The notes beneath the pieces were generated by a model that was not told the DNA's origin, searched no databases, and saw only the letters and a program-made list of their open reading frames with translations. From Novosphingobium terrae (GTDB lineage: Bacteria; Pseudomonadota; Alphaproteobacteria; Sphingomonadales; Sphingomonadaceae), in the NCBI RefSeq assembly GCF_017163935.1, contig NZ_JABVZR010000001.1, positions 3,410,001-3,474,000 of the forward strand: a stretch of 64,000 bases of DNA, in the 5' to 3' direction. Numbering within the stretch: the first letter of the stretch is position 1; each line of letters begins with the position of its first letter. Shown here one piece after another: positions 35,463 through 45,385 of this stretch. A program made the position numbers and the translations under genes.

Positions 35463-35954
35463 ATGAGGGACGGATTTGATCGGCTCACCGAACGGCAAAA
35501 AGATTGCCTCCGGTTGAAGTACGGCCAGCACGAGACGAAGGCCATCGCCGCCAAACTCTCGATCAGTCCGGATATGGTCACCCAGCACCTGAAGCGTGCC
35601 AGGCAGCATCTGGGGGTCAGCCGGAGCTCTGAGGCGGCCCGTCTGTTTGCCGAGCACGAAGGTCTCAGCCCATCCCATCCAGTGGTATCCCCTCCGACTG
35701 AACTCAACGAAACGCCGGAAATGGGCAACTTGGCCTCGTCTGCGATCGAGCCGGATGAGACGATCATCGTTCAGGAGGTTCTGGTGCCCTACACAGCCCA
35801 GCAACCGATGGAGCAAAGAAGTCTTGGCTGGCCCGTACCAACGGCACGGAGGCCGACTAATACGTTGTCACGCGTTGAAATGCTGGGGTGGGCGCTGCTG
35901 ATAGCCTTTATGGCTGTCTCCCTGCTCGGCGCCATGCGCGGACTGCTTCACTAG
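35463..35954 (+). CDS. LuxR-type HTH protein with C-terminal TM
   Basis: 163 residues from ATG 35463. The N-terminal FDRLTERQKDCLRLKYGQHE then TKAIAAKLSISPDMVTQHLK and RARQHLGV is a LuxR/sigma-4-like HTH. The C-terminal GWALLIAFMAVSLLGAMRGL is one membrane helix. A membrane-tethered HTH suggests a regulator responding at the membrane or released by cleavage (inference). First of a same-strand run reaching RadC. Confidence 0.65.
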   Translation: MRDGFDRLTERQKDCLRLKYGQHETKAIAAKLSISPDMVTQHLKRARQHLGVSRSSEAARLFAEHEGLSPSHPVVSPPTELNETPEMGNLASSAIEPDETIIVQEVLVPYTAQQPMEQRSLGWPVPTARRPTNTLSRVEMLGWALLIAFMAVSLLGAMRGLLH

Positions 35955-36022
35955 GACCGTCTTCACGTAACCGAATCATCAGATACCGCGCCGGCTATGC
36001 CGCCCGTGGGATGGAGACTTGC

Positions 36023-36355
36023 ATGTCCGTGACCCCCAATCTCATCCAGTCCGCTCGCGAAATCAAAACAGCTTTGGACACCAGCGAAGCGACCAACCTT
36101 TCTGCAATGCGCGATACCGCCCGCGCGATCGCCGAGATCGCTCACAGCTTTGTCGCGAATGGCGTTGCTGATCAGGGAGTCATGGACGAGGCAATGGGGG
36201 CCCTGACTTCCATTCATCAGGGCCAGCGGGCACTCCTGTCCGCACATACCCGTCTCGCAGCCTTCGGCCGCAAGCTCGGCATTCAGGAAACCCAGTGGGG
36301 CGACTGCGTTCCCTACGGCGCCAAGGCCTCGCTCAACGTCGTGGAAGCGGCCTGA
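36023..36355 (+). CDS. Unknown small helical protein
   Basis: 110 residues from ATG 36023: MSVTPNLIQSAREIKTALDT then SVARAIAEIAHSF-like helices (AMRDTARAIAEIAHSFVANG) and ALLSAHTRLAAFGRKLGI. All-helical, cytoplasmic, no family recognised. Follows the LuxR-type HTH gene by 68 bp, probably in the same unit. ATG 36011 is an alternative start. Confidence 0.5.
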   Translation: MSVTPNLIQSAREIKTALDTSEATNLSAMRDTARAIAEIAHSFVANGVADQGVMDEAMGALTSIHQGQRALLSAHTRLAAFGRKLGIQETQWGDCVPYGAKASLNVVEAA

Positions 36356-36415
36356 CCGACGCGGGGGCAGCGAGCCCCCGTTGACGAACAGCCATGGTCA
36401 TGGTGTGCAGACCGC

Positions 36416-36844
36416 ATGCCTGAACTTCGCCAGATAAGCTTTGCGGTCTTCACAATCCTGGCGTTCGCCTATGCCCTCTTCTGTGGGGGGCGGCCCGAAC
36501 GCCAGGGAGTGATCCTCAATCTGGTCGCGTCTCTCTTGTCGGTTGTGGCGGTCGTCACATTCGGCTGGGCCGCGATCTACCCGCTCCTGGTCATAGACAT
36601 TGCGGTCTGCATCGGTTTCCTGGAAATCGCCGCCCGCTCCGATAGGTATTGGCCGATATGGTCGCTAGGCATGGCAATCCCGTCAGTGGTAGCCCATCTC
36701 GCAAAACTGATAGGCCAGGACAGCGTCTGGCACCTTTACCAGCGCACGGAAAGCTTCTGGGCCTGGCCGGCTTTGACGGCTTTGGTCGTGGGAACCTGGT
36801 TCCGCCAACACCGTCAGAAGACTGTGAAAGCCTCTCCAGACTGA
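36416..36844 (+). CDS. Unknown polytopic membrane protein
   Basis: 142 residues with about four hydrophobic segments: SFAVFTILAFAYALFCGG (~8-25), VILNLVASLLSVVAVVTFGW (~32-52), IYPLLVIDIAVCIGFLEI (~54-72) and FWAWPALTALVVGTWF (~113-129). No family recognised. Its 3' end overlaps the open frame of the following radC-like gene. Confidence 0.55.
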   Translation: MPELRQISFAVFTILAFAYALFCGGRPERQGVILNLVASLLSVVAVVTFGWAAIYPLLVIDIAVCIGFLEIAARSDRYWPIWSLGMAIPSVVAHLAKLIGQDSVWHLYQRTESFWAWPALTALVVGTWFRQHRQKTVKASPD

Positions 36845-37425
36845 TCCGCAGCGTCGCCGGCGAAAGCGCATCACATTTTGCCGCCAATCTCCTGCGCGAG
36901 TTTGGCGCGCTTCAGGCTGTCATGGCGGGCAACCACGAGAGCATCGCCAAAATCAGCAATCACGACATTGCCGATCTTATAACCTCGGCCTGGAAGACCT
37001 GCCGTCTGGCTTTGCGCGAGATCCTGGAAGCCCGACCAGTCATCAGCTCCTCTCAGGCTCTCATCGACTATCTGAGGTCGGAGATGGCCTTTCTGCCAAA
37101 CGAGAGGGTCTACGTCCTGTTTCTCACCTCACGTCTCCGGCTCATCACCGAGAAGGTTATCTCACAGGGCGATGGTCGGGAGGCTGCAATCCGACCTCAT
37201 GACATCACTGACCTAGCCAAGAGCCTAGGCGCTACCGGGATTATCATCGCCCACAACCACCCCTCAGGCAATCCGGAGCCGAGCGCTGCCGACAAGCAGG
37301 CCACCCTTGAACTCGACCGGATTTGCCAAAGGAACGGCATTCGTCTCCTTGATCACCTGATCATTTCCAGGAGCGGATGGAACAGCCTGAAGGCCTTGGG
37401 CCATCTGACACGGACCGAGCCCTAA
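36649..37425 (+). CDS. radC: RadC-family JAB-domain protein
   Basis: The conserved part has an N-terminal helix-hairpin-like region (LIRSVAGESASHFAANLLRE, FGALQAVMAG) and a C-terminal JAMM domain with HNHPSGNPEPSAADKQAT near residue 201 (HxHP...D). RadC proteins are frequent on mobile islands; their biochemical role is not settled. The start is unclear. The ATG at 36649 would overlap the upstream membrane gene by 196 bp. No other ATG/GTG/TTG lies before the conserved part, although a CTG at 36841 would overlap the upstream stop by 4 bp (CTGA). Confidence 0.78.
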   Translation: MADMVARHGNPVSGSPSRKTDRPGQRLAPLPAHGKLLGLAGFDGFGRGNLVPPTPSEDCESLSRLIRSVAGESASHFAANLLREFGALQAVMAGNHESIAKISNHDIADLITSAWKTCRLALREILEARPVISSSQALIDYLRSEMAFLPNERVYVLFLTSRLRLITEKVISQGDGREAAIRPHDITDLAKSLGATGIIIAHNHPSGNPEPSAADKQATLELDRICQRNGIRLLDHLIISRSGWNSLKALGHLTRTEP

Positions 37426-37494
37426 GGGCCCCGCCCCACAACATCAATCATCCGAACCGGTGCGCGACCTTTCCTGTCGCGGGAGATTTCTTTA

Positions 37495-38550
37495 ATGTTG
37501 CTTGCTTCGTCCCCTGGGCCGACCAGGGATACACTCTACCTGACTTCCTCTGCGCCGCAGACGCCGTTGAGCTGGGAACATCGCGACTGGACCGCGCCCT
37601 GGCTCGATTTGCGGTGGGGGGCCCGCCCCGCGCCGAGTCTGGAACAGCGCGCATTTGGCCGGGATATTCTCAAGGCCGTTGAGCGTCGGCTCTCGATCGG
37701 TCAACTCAACTATGTGCCTGACAAGGCATCCGATGCTCGTTTTGACCATCTCAGCAGCCACATCAGCTGGTTCCAGATCGATGAATTTCGGACGCCATCA
37801 GAGATGGCGTGGTTGCCTGGGGTCGGACCCAAGACAAGGATGCTCGTCACAGCACGCCCATCACGGATCGAGATTTCACTTCTGAATCAAACCGTCAAAT
37901 TCCTCGAAATTGACATCCCGCGTGAACCGGTAAGCTTGGGATCATGTCTCGATGCCGAGGGCGCCGCTGCCGAGGTGCGGGCGAGCATGAGCCTGCTCGA
38001 TCTGGATTATGCGAGTGTCTCCACCGAGCATCGTAACCACCATATCAGCGCGATCGTCGACAAGTTCCTCAGTTCTCAACTGTCACGAGAGCTCGATGGC
38101 TCTCGATTCAACGTCAATTTCGCTCTCACTCGGCCAGGCGAACCTCTCAGCGCAACAGGCTCTGTCGAAGAGTGCGACCTGGCGCTTTCAGAGGCGCGTC
38201 CACGCCGGTTTGGACTCACGCCGGACACCCAGGCGCGGCTGGTCAGTCAGTGCGATTCACTCCACTTCAATGTGATCAGCACTGAAGCGTCCACATCGTC
38301 GGCGCCTTTCACACAAGTGCGGGTTGCCGATACGATGCCGTTTTCGGCGGTGGTCAGTCGCAACTCGTTTTTGTTGCCGCCAGCGGGAGCAACGGCGCAT
38401 GTGGAACCGCTCATCTTTTCATACGACGATCCGGGGATGGCTCCGTCAGACACACATCAATGGTGCCGCCCTCGATGGACGATCGACCTGTCCCGGTTAC
38501 CGGATGCTTCGGTCCTGCCCCCTCCAAGAGACGACTGGGAGAAATTATAG
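37495..38550 (+). CDS. Unknown protein
   Basis: 351 residues from an ATG at 37495 with no domain I recognise. Segments such as MAWLPGVGPKTRMLVTARPS and YASVSTEHRNHHISAIVDKF are soluble alpha/beta in character; there is no signal peptide or TM. It follows radC by 70 bp on the same strand and precedes a convergent sigma-factor gene. Codon use looks similar to its neighbours. Function unknown. Confidence 0.5.
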   Translation: MLLASSPGPTRDTLYLTSSAPQTPLSWEHRDWTAPWLDLRWGARPAPSLEQRAFGRDILKAVERRLSIGQLNYVPDKASDARFDHLSSHISWFQIDEFRTPSEMAWLPGVGPKTRMLVTARPSRIEISLLNQTVKFLEIDIPREPVSLGSCLDAEGAAAEVRASMSLLDLDYASVSTEHRNHHISAIVDKFLSSQLSRELDGSRFNVNFALTRPGEPLSATGSVEECDLALSEARPRRFGLTPDTQARLVSQCDSLHFNVISTEASTSSAPFTQVRVADTMPFSAVVSRNSFLLPPAGATAHVEPLIFSYDDPGMAPSDTHQWCRPRWTIDLSRLPDASVLPPPRDDWEKL

Positions 38551-38696
38551 AGGGCCGGCGCGCTACCAGGTGAAGCGGATCAAAATCTTTTCGTACCCGT
38601 CCGCGTGGCTCTTTTCCCAATTCGGTTGAGAGCTGCATGGCCGCCGGGCCGATGAACCGACCGATTTTGGGCAGGCTTCTCGATCAGCAAAATCGG

Positions 38697-39428
38697 TCAG
38701 GTTACCCTTCGCTCGAGAACATGGGCCGGTGCAACCTTCCGCAGCTCCTCGAAGAATGCGTCGTGCACATCATCCTTCAGGTCGAACTTACTGCGCACAT
38801 CGGGCAGGAGACCCCCATCGATGGCCGCTGAAATCGCCGCGCGGGCACGAGCAATGCGGCTCTTCACAGTGCCCAGCGGCGTACCGCAGATTTCGGCCAC
38901 TTCCTCATAGCTGACGCCGCCGACACACATAAGGACGAGCACCTCGCGCTGGGTAGCCGGAAGCGTCGCCAGGGCACGCAGCACGTCGGCAGCTTCGAGG
39001 CGCCCTTCCTGCGATCCAGGGATGGTCAAAACCCGTTCCGCTTCGGCCTCATTGTATTCGCCTACGAACCGTTCGCGACGAATTTGACCAAAATACAGAT
39101 GTCTCAGGATGGTATAGATCCAGGCACGGAATCTCGTGCCTGCAATGAAGCTGCCTCGCGCCGCCCAGGCCTTCATCAATGCTTCCTGAGCCAGGTCGTC
39201 CGCTCGATCGCGGTCGCCGCAAAGCATGCGAGCAAAAGCGCGCAAATGTGGAATGACCGCTGTCAGTTCCTCATGGAAATCGGCGTCAGAGAGCCGAGCA
39301 CCTTCAACTTGATCCTGGGTCTTAACAGGGACGCTCTGGCCCGATTCATTTTCGGGCAGACAGTTACCGGAATGAGAGACTCGCGTCAGAACAGATTCTT
39401 CATTGGTTTCGGTGTTCTGTCCCGTCAC
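38697..39428 (-). CDS. ECF/EcfG-like RNA polymerase sigma factor
   Basis: About 243 residues from GTG 39428, which has GGAGG about 7 bases upstream; a longer reading from 39530 is not protein-like. Region 2: LRAFARMLCGDRDRADDLAQ then EALMKAWAARGSF and WIYTILRHLYFGQIRRERFV. Region 4: LRALATLPATQREVLVLMCV then GGVSYEEVAEICGTPLGTVK and SRIARAR. This resembles the EcfG/sigma-E group of alphaproteobacteria, but no NepR/PhyR partner is adjacent. It probably redirects RNA polymerase to an unknown stress or island regulon. Confidence 0.82.
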   Translation of the reverse strand: MTGQNTETNEESVLTRVSHSGNCLPENESGQSVPVKTQDQVEGARLSDADFHEELTAVIPHLRAFARMLCGDRDRADDLAQEALMKAWAARGSFIAGTRFRAWIYTILRHLYFGQIRRERFVGEYNEAEAERVLTIPGSQEGRLEAADVLRALATLPATQREVLVLMCVGGVSYEEVAEICGTPLGTVKSRIARARAAISAAIDGGLLPDVRSKFDLKDDVHDAFFEELRKVAPAHVLERRVT

Positions 39429-39737
39429 GAAGCGCCTCCGGTTCCCTAGGTTGCTAGGTAACGGATGTTTTTGCCAACAGTTCCAGCACGCTTTGCTTCG
39501 CAAAGGCATGATGAAGCCAGGCAACCTCATCGGAACCTCGTCCTGGCGCCCATCCTACCTGCCAAGGCATGATCATACCCTCCGAAGAGATGGCGTTCCA
39601 TTTCCCCGAGCCGCCAGCGCAACAACGCTCTCGTTCAACGATAGCGCGGAACCACCGAAATCGTGGTTCCGCTCAGCATCGACTTGATCTCACGGCCCGC
39701 CGGGATGACCTGCGCCGTGGAGATCGCCCCGAGCAGC
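39429..39737. other. 309-bp intergenic region
   Basis: Lies between the minus-strand integrase stop and the sigma-factor start. It should contain the sigma-factor promoter. I see no gene and no clear hairpin terminator. Confidence 0.4.
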
Positions 39738-40970
39738 CTATCGCAAATTCAAACCGGGACCCGGCGCCACTTTGGCTCCTTGCCGCAAGGCATCAAGAAG
39801 ATCCGACCACCACTGGGCCATCTCGACACGTTCCTTCCAGTGCGTTCCTCGATGATAGGCTGCGCGCACCCTGTCAGTGTCACCATGCGCCAACGCTCTT
39901 TCGATAGCATCATAGGACCATTGTCCGGACTCGTTCAGAAGCGTGCTGGCCATCGCCCGAAACCCATGAGCAGTCATTTCATCGGTCGTGTAACCGAGCC
40001 GCCTCAGAGCGGCGTTGATGGTGTTCTCCGACATTGGTCGCTTGCGCGAACGGATGGATGGAAACACAAAACCGCGCGGCCCCGTCATCTCGTAGGCCTC
40101 CTCCAGTAAGGCGATTGACTGGAGTGACAGCGGGACATGATGCGGCTTGCGCATCTTCATTTTCTCGGCCGGGATGGTCCAGAGAGCCGCATCCAGATTG
40201 ATTTCCTCCCAACACGCATGGCGAAGCTCTCCGGGTCGGACAAAAACATGGGGGGACAGCTTCAATGCCAGTCGGGTTGTCATATGCCCGTCAAAGCCAT
40301 CAATGGCTCTGAGCAGTTCACCCACGCGGCAAGCTTCAGTAACTGCCCCATAATGCTTGACTTTGGGCGTGAGCAGAGCGCCGCGCAGATCCCTGGTCGG
40401 GTCCGACCGCAGCCGGGCAGTTGCAACAGCATATCGGAAGACTGCGCTCGACAACTGCAGTGTCCGTCGGGCGCTCTCCAGATTGCCTCTCTGCTCGATT
40501 TTCCGGACTGCCGCCAAAACGTCGATCGGCTCGATCTCATGAACCGGCAGGCGCCCGATCGAGCTGTCCAGCAGGCCCAGGAGATATTCGGAGCGGGACG
40601 CCGTGGCAGGAGCCCAGGCGCGGTCGCCGTCATTCCTGCGCTTGAAGCAATACTCCTTGGCAATGGCGGTGAAGGTGTTTTCCTTCAGAAGCTGGGACCT
40701 CAGCTTTCCAAGCCTCTGGAGGCGAGCGGGATCTTTACCCTCATAAATCTGATCGCGGGCCTCGTCGCGGCGCTTGCGGGCATCCCGAAGGTTGACCTCA
40801 GGGTACCGTCCGAAGGTCAGCTTCTTTTCGACGCCGCCCTGCTTGTATTTCATCCGCCAGGTTTTGCCGCCCGATGGCAGGACCACCAGAAACAATCCCA
40901 GCATATCATGCATCTTGTAGGACTTCTCACGCGGCGCTGCGTTACGAATCGCTATATCTGTCAATGGCAT
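39738..40970 (-). CDS. int: Tyrosine-type integrase, DUF4102/P4 type
   Basis: 410 residues. The N-terminal DUF4102 arm-binding domain begins MPLTDIAIRNAAPREKSYKM and contains KLTFGRYPEVNLRDARKR. The core has FVRPGELRHACWEEI (first Arg, ~245), HGFRAMASTLLNE (HxxR, ~345) and AYHRGTHWKERVEMAQWW (catalytic Tyr, ~375). These are complete P4/CP4-type features. It starts about 200 bp from the 3' end of tRNA-Gly, the expected attachment target, so it is probably the integrase of the large left-hand island whose other end lies outside the window. Confidence 0.92.
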   Translation of the reverse strand: MPLTDIAIRNAAPREKSYKMHDMLGLFLVVLPSGGKTWRMKYKQGGVEKKLTFGRYPEVNLRDARKRRDEARDQIYEGKDPARLQRLGKLRSQLLKENTFTAIAKEYCFKRRNDGDRAWAPATASRSEYLLGLLDSSIGRLPVHEIEPIDVLAAVRKIEQRGNLESARRTLQLSSAVFRYAVATARLRSDPTRDLRGALLTPKVKHYGAVTEACRVGELLRAIDGFDGHMTTRLALKLSPHVFVRPGELRHACWEEINLDAALWTIPAEKMKMRKPHHVPLSLQSIALLEEAYEMTGPRGFVFPSIRSRKRPMSENTINAALRRLGYTTDEMTAHGFRAMASTLLNESGQWSYDAIERALAHGDTDRVRAAYHRGTHWKERVEMAQWWSDLLDALRQGAKVAPGPGLNLR

Positions 40971-41166
40971 AGGACGGACCTTTCATGGCCAAACCCCTAC
41001 CCGAGGTCCGGCCCCAAAATTGGCCCCACGAATCTCCAAAATTTAGGCCCCACTTGGCCAGAGATGTCTTGAGATAGAGAGAGATTTGGTGAGCCAGAGG
41101 AGGCTCAAAAATACTCTTCTTTTCCGTGACTTACAAAGCTCTGTGGGATGCTCTGAGAGCAAATTC

Positions 41167-41240
<74 letters not shown>

Positions 41241-41289
41241 ATTATCAACGACTTAGATGGCCATTGACAGTGCCGTTTTACAGGCCGTT

Positions 41290-41580
41290 TTACAGATCCC
41301 CTGCAATGCGCCTGCCGATTGCCACGACGATGGCCGCCTCGTCAACGTATCTTTTCCGAATTGTGGCAACCTGAGTCTCGCTCCAGCCCATGACCGACGC
41401 GATTTCGGAGTTGGTCAGGCTGCCGCCTGGGAGCGTCATCAGCTTGGTCGCATAGGTGCCGCGCAGATCGTGCAGAGTCTTCTGATGATCGAGCTCACGC
41501 ACCAGATCCGCACCCTGCTGATAGGCGATCTGCTCTTGCGCAGCTTCGCTCAGAGGGGCGCTGGGCGGCAAGGAAGCGCG
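41290..41580 (-). pseudogene. Tyrosine integrase C-terminal remnant
   Basis: Only the C-terminal end of an integrase is left: TLHDLRGTYATKLMTLPGGS (HxxR box) and VMGWSETQVATIRKRYVDEA with the catalytic Tyr, ending at 41290, 50 bp from the tRNA 5' end. Its open frame is fused upstream with part of a decayed ATPase gene. The junction, around 41500-41620, is approximate. It is the likely remains of the integrase that inserted the 41.2-46.4 kb island. Confidence 0.65.
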
Positions 41581-41599
41581 CAACGCGCGGGGTGCCGCG

Positions 41600-42041
41600 G
41601 CAAGTGGCGGGACCAACGCGGGCTGAAGGGTGTCTTTGATCATCGACATCCGGAAGGCGCGCAGCCCGGTGGGTGCCAAGTACACAACATTCCAATCGAC
41701 CGCGCGGCCTAAGCCAAAGGCACGCAGTCTGCCTCGACCTTCCCGGCCATGCGGCAAGCGGCTCTTTCCCCGTGTCTTTTACCGTCCTTCTTCCAAGAAC
41801 CGCCAAGTCGGGAAAATAGGCTCTCGGCATCGCCATGCTCGATGCCATGACCATCATCGATTACCTCGATTGCCTCGAAGTCGCCGAGTTGATCCTCACG
41901 AAGAAACATCTCGACACGGTTAGCGTCGGCATCGAGAGCATTCCAGATGAGTTCAGCAACAGCGAGGATTGGCTTTCTCACCTGAGCAAGGCGTTCGAGA
42001 TGATCGTTCTGGACCTGAATTTCGACTGTCTTGGCGGTCAT
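41600..42041 (-). pseudogene. Truncated, frameshifted Hsp90/MutL-like ATPase
   Basis: Begins at 42041, overlapping the PaeR7I-type gene stop by 4 bp. The N-terminal ATPase motifs are present: AELIWNALDADANRVEM (N box) and EVIDDGHGIEHGDAESLFSR (DxGxG), then GGSWKKDGKRHGE. Near 41755 the family-like sequence continues in another frame as LPHGREGRGRLRAFGLGRAV then DWNVVYLAP, so a one-base frameshift has occurred. Beyond about 41600 it gives way to the integrase remnant. It was probably a third gene of the restriction-modification operon; inactive now. Confidence 0.6.
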
Positions 42042-42775
42042 GAGCGGGCCGCTTCGGCAGCCATGTGGCCGGCCAATGAGGCAACGAACGTCTTGAGGCT
42101 CGTCAGCTCGGATAACTCGCCGAATTCGCCGTTGACCGACGCTGTGCGCGGCGAGGCTATCAGGGCTGCAGCGCTGTAAAGCTGCTCCTTAGCGAGCCGC
42201 TGACAGAGGATGTCGTATCGTTTGAGGTAGGACGCACCTTGGAATTCCGGAAAGACCGCGAAGTGTGGTGAGCGGTCCGTGACGACACGGCGCGATTCCG
42301 GCGCGTCCTCCACCATCATCAACCAACCCACGAAAGGCTTGGTTTGCCCGCCGAATGCGCCTTCGCGGTAGGCAGTCCACAAGTCGTGGGCGGTGCCGAT
42401 TGCCTCTTCAGAGCGGTTGTTGAAGTTGTTTCCGAACGATGGACCTACCTGACTCTTCAGCTCGATCGCCGCGATAAGGTGGCCTCCGTGCATCACCAGC
42501 ACGTCCCACAGCTTAGTCGGGCGAAAAAAGCCGGGAAGAGTAAGAACGGAGCGCTGTTGGTGCACTTGTGCACCAGTCGGTCCATTGGCCTGAACGATGT
42601 CGATCAGCATCGCGAGGAAGCCGTCCATGTTTTTGCCCGCAGTGACCCCGGCGCGCTCGCCCTGATCGGCCTTGCCTGCCTCAATCTGGGCTTGACGGGC
42701 CTTCTCCCGATTGCCCCAGAACGCCATGGTGGCCTCCTTCGCTTTGGTCTCATAGTCGGCAAGGTCAAGCGCCAT
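42038..42775 (-). CDS. paeR7IR: PaeR7I-type type II restriction endonuclease
   Basis: 245 residues, the usual length of PaeR7I. The PD-(D/E)xK-like core is [20 protein letters not shown] then [19 protein letters not shown] near residues 90-125, with E and K in [21 protein letters not shown] and the [13 protein letters not shown] region also fit. PaeR7I cuts CTCGAG (established for the family; specificity here inferred). It starts 4 bp after the methylase stop, and its own stop overlaps the decayed ATPase gene. Confidence 0.85.
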   Translation of the reverse strand: MALDLADYETKAKEATMAFWGNREKARQAQIEAGKADQGERAGVTAGKNMDGFLAMLIDIVQANGPTGAQVHQQRSVLTLPGFFRPTKLWDVLVMHGGHLIAAIELKSQVGPSFGNNFNNRSEEAIGTAHDLWTAYREGAFGGQTKPFVGWLMMVEDAPESRRVVTDRSPHFAVFPEFQGASYLKRYDILCQRLAKEQLYSAAALIASPRTASVNGEFGELSELTSLKTFVASLAGHMAAEAARS

Positions 42776-42779
42776 AAAC

Positions 42780-44498
42780 TTATTCCCCCCCTAGTGCCGC
42801 CCGTTCGTTTGCAGACAGCTGGTACAGTTCATAGACGGCCTCATTGCAGGCTTGGATATTCTTGGCCGTAGCCGCAACGATCAACCGGCGTTGCAAGGAT
42901 ACGGATACATCCCGCCATTTCGGTAAGCGGATGCGCCGAAGGTACTGCGCCTGAAAGCGTAAATATCCGCCGCGCATCTTCGTTGAATAGGTCGACACGA
43001 ACAGCCGCGCGATACCGGACAGGAGGACGCCCTGGAGCGCACGAATATCCCAATGATCGGACGTGATAAAGTAGAGATTGTGGTGCGGGTACAGCCGCCC
43101 TTCTTCATAAACGATATTGGCTTCGCCCTTGATGTCGGGGATCAGGAGCTTCGGTCGGCTGGCCAGCTCCGGGTAAATGCGGTCAATGGTGCGATACCAG
43201 TTGGCCGGGGCCTTCTGGGCGACATGGCGCTTGGCGATCTGATCCTTGCGATTCTCCAGATAGCGCGCGAGCCGCGGAAACTTCGCAAGATCGACAAGCC
43301 GGCCATCATCGCCGAACGGATTAATGACTCCCCGCCCTCCCCACAGGACGACGCCGGTGTCGATGTCTCGCGTTGTTGCCATCCGCAACTTGCGGCACGG
43401 CTCCACGTCTAGTGCCTGAAACGGCCCGGTGAAGGCCTTGTCGGCGCCAGTTGCGACCCCAATGCCGACCTTGCAGCCGGTTTCCTCAATCGTCGGAAAG
43501 CTAGCTTCGAGGCGGCGGACCAGCGCTAGCTGGTCTGATGATTCGAGAATCCAGGGGTTCGCTCCATCCGTGACCTGATGGATCTCACGTGCACCGCTGT
43601 TCAAATCGGGTTCGGCCCAACCGGTCAGTGCTGCTGAAAGCATGGCCAGCTCAGAACTATCGATGCTAGGGCGAATGGCAATCCGAGTCGGGCCAGATTT
43701 TTCGCGGGAAATGACAGTTATTGCTGGATAGGCGACCACATCCGTGTGGAAGGCTGGCGTATCAACCATATCAATGTATGTTTTGAGATGGAACTGTTCG
43801 GAAATGAGCTGTCGAAGGCGAGCACCGTAACGGTTCTTCATCCAACGATCGGAGCAAATGAAGCCCATGTGCCCGCCCTTGGAAAGGGCGCGGGCCGATC
43901 GCTCGATGAAGGGCACATAAATATCGGCGCGGTCATAGATCGTGCTGTAACGTGCCCGGTACTCGGCCATGAGAGCGTCAGAAATCAGTTCCTGCCGGAT
44001 GTAGGGAGGGTTGCCCACAACATAGTCAAATTGGCCGTCTAGTGGTGCGAGCAAGAAGTCACCGCAAGTAAGCCACTGGTTAACCAGGGCCTCGCCCTCT
44101 TCAAGCCTGATGCCTGCACGCTGCAAACGGTCAAGAACCTGATCGCGCGTGTGCTCAGCAGACGCGCGATGCAACTCCACTGCCCGGATGGCGTGAGTTA
44201 GCGAAGTTATCGGGTTCGGCATACCCGCCGATTGCCAAGCGGTGAGCAGGCGGTCGATTGCGGAGAGCAGGAAATCACCTTGACCAAAAGATGGCTCGAG
44301 CAATCGACGTTCATGCAATGGCTGGTCGGTGGAATAGCCCACTAGGTCGAGAATGAAATCGACCACTTCACGGCGGGTGAAGATCGCGCCGCGCTCATTG
44401 ATGCCGGCGGCAGCCATGCTGGCGACGGCTTCGGTGACTGGGCAGAACCCTGGCAAAGAGGGGTGGATAGCGGTGACCGCTGCGACGCTAGTTACCAT
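42780..44498 (-). CDS. paeR7IM: N6-adenine DNA methyltransferase (PaeR7I/Eco57I type)
   Basis: 572 residues from ATG 44498, whose A is the last base of the upstream gene's TGA; a longer reading to 44822 runs through that gene and is rejected. Motif I-like [19 protein letters not shown] near residue 60, and catalytic [10 protein letters not shown] (motif IV) near 160, mark a class I SAM-dependent gamma-type adenine methylase. The C-terminal half has a target-recognition domain ending near [14 protein letters not shown]. It protects host CTCGAG-type sites from the co-transcribed endonuclease. Confidence 0.88.
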   Translation of the reverse strand: MVTSVAAVTAIHPSLPGFCPVTEAVASMAAAGINERGAIFTRREVVDFILDLVGYSTDQPLHERRLLEPSFGQGDFLLSAIDRLLTAWQSAGMPNPITSLTHAIRAVELHRASAEHTRDQVLDRLQRAGIRLEEGEALVNQWLTCGDFLLAPLDGQFDYVVGNPPYIRQELISDALMAEYRARYSTIYDRADIYVPFIERSARALSKGGHMGFICSDRWMKNRYGARLRQLISEQFHLKTYIDMVDTPAFHTDVVAYPAITVISREKSGPTRIAIRPSIDSSELAMLSAALTGWAEPDLNSGAREIHQVTDGANPWILESSDQLALVRRLEASFPTIEETGCKVGIGVATGADKAFTGPFQALDVEPCRKLRMATTRDIDTGVVLWGGRGVINPFGDDGRLVDLAKFPRLARYLENRKDQIAKRHVAQKAPANWYRTIDRIYPELASRPKLLIPDIKGEANIVYEEGRLYPHHNLYFITSDHWDIRALQGVLLSGIARLFVSTYSTKMRGGYLRFQAQYLRRIRLPKWRDVSVSLQRRLIVAATAKNIQACNEAVYELYQLSANERAALGGE

Positions 44499-44815
44499 CA
44501 GAAAAGCCTCGCTTGCTGTTCGTCCACAGCCGACGCGGAAAGTGCGGCGATGTTCAGGCTGGCGAGCCGTTCCTTGCCCTGGGCAAGGTCGTACTCCATT
44601 TGCAAATGGAGCCAGGCTTCGGGTTGCCCCCCGAATACGACCGCCAGTCGGATGGCCATCTCGCGCGATATGCCACAATGGCCGTTCACCAGATTGTTGA
44701 GCGCTTGCCGGGTTACCCCAAGTAGCTGGGCTGCCTGGAATACGGATAGGCCGTTCCGTGCGAGACATTCTGCCCGGACAGCTTTCCCGGGGTCTGCAGG
44801 GCAGGTGAGGTTCAT
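44498..44815 (-). CDS. higA: HigA-like HTH regulator heading the R-M operon
   Basis: 105 residues. A HigA/Xre-type HTH reads [20 protein letters not shown] then [20 protein letters not shown] and [16 protein letters not shown]. HigA normally pairs with a HigB RNase upstream, but none is present. Instead its stop is coupled (TGATG) to the methylase start, so it may act as a controller protein that times R-M expression (inference). A palindrome GCGTC-AACA-GACGC 30 bp upstream is a candidate operator. Confidence 0.8.
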   Translation of the reverse strand: MNLTCPADPGKAVRAECLARNGLSVFQAAQLLGVTRQALNNLVNGHCGISREMAIRLAVVFGGQPEAWLHLQMEYDLAQGKERLASLNIAALSASAVDEQQARLF

Positions 44816-44844
44816 GGAACAAAACTAGGCCTTGGCGAGTCAGG

Positions 44845-44858
44845 GCGTCAACAGACGC
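44845..44858. promoter_or_regulatory. Candidate operator/promoter of the R-M operon
   Basis: Palindrome GCGTC-AACA-GACGC lies 30 bp before the HigA-like start. On the minus strand TTGACG in this area could serve as a -35 element, with a weak -10 about 17 bases later. The repeated GTCA/TTGTC pattern beside it may extend the site. Unverified. Confidence 0.35.
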
Positions 44859-45385
44859 TTGTCAGTTGTCACCAGCCTCTAACGCCCCTTGACAAGCTTT
44901 TCCGTTTGATACCTCCGGCATCGAAAACGCGCCTTCATCGAGCGGTGAAACTCGCCTCAATCGATAGCATAAAAACTATTATTTATCAAATACTTGACTC
45001 CTAAAAGCGACATTGTGGCTATTTCCCAGACCTTGGCCTAAGCATAACAGAGGGGCTTACAGGGCTCGACGAATAGCCAGTTTCGGCATAGTTGGGCGTT
45101 GTTGGTCGCTGCAGCGATGGGCAGCAAAGTGCTAATCTCGGTCGTCCAACAGGCACTGAATTTGTGTGTCTCTACGGGCTCCCTACAGGCAAGGACGCCG
45201 CAGGTCCTGCTGACCTTGCTTTCTTGGCTATCGGCGCCGCTTTTTACCGCATGACTCTGTCCTAAATGCAGTCACCAACGCCTGTAACGGCAGCGGTTGA
45301 GGAAGTGCAGGGACACCGTGCCCTAGCCTGTGACATTAATTGCAACTCACTCAAGCCATAAGTGCTCAACAGCGCATCCCTCACC
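44859..45385. other. 527-bp region without a supported gene
   Basis: Between the R-M operon promoter area and the decayed replication gene. AT-rich near 44970-45000, no coding frame with recognisable content, no tRNA or clear repeats. Probably decayed island DNA. Confidence 0.35.
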
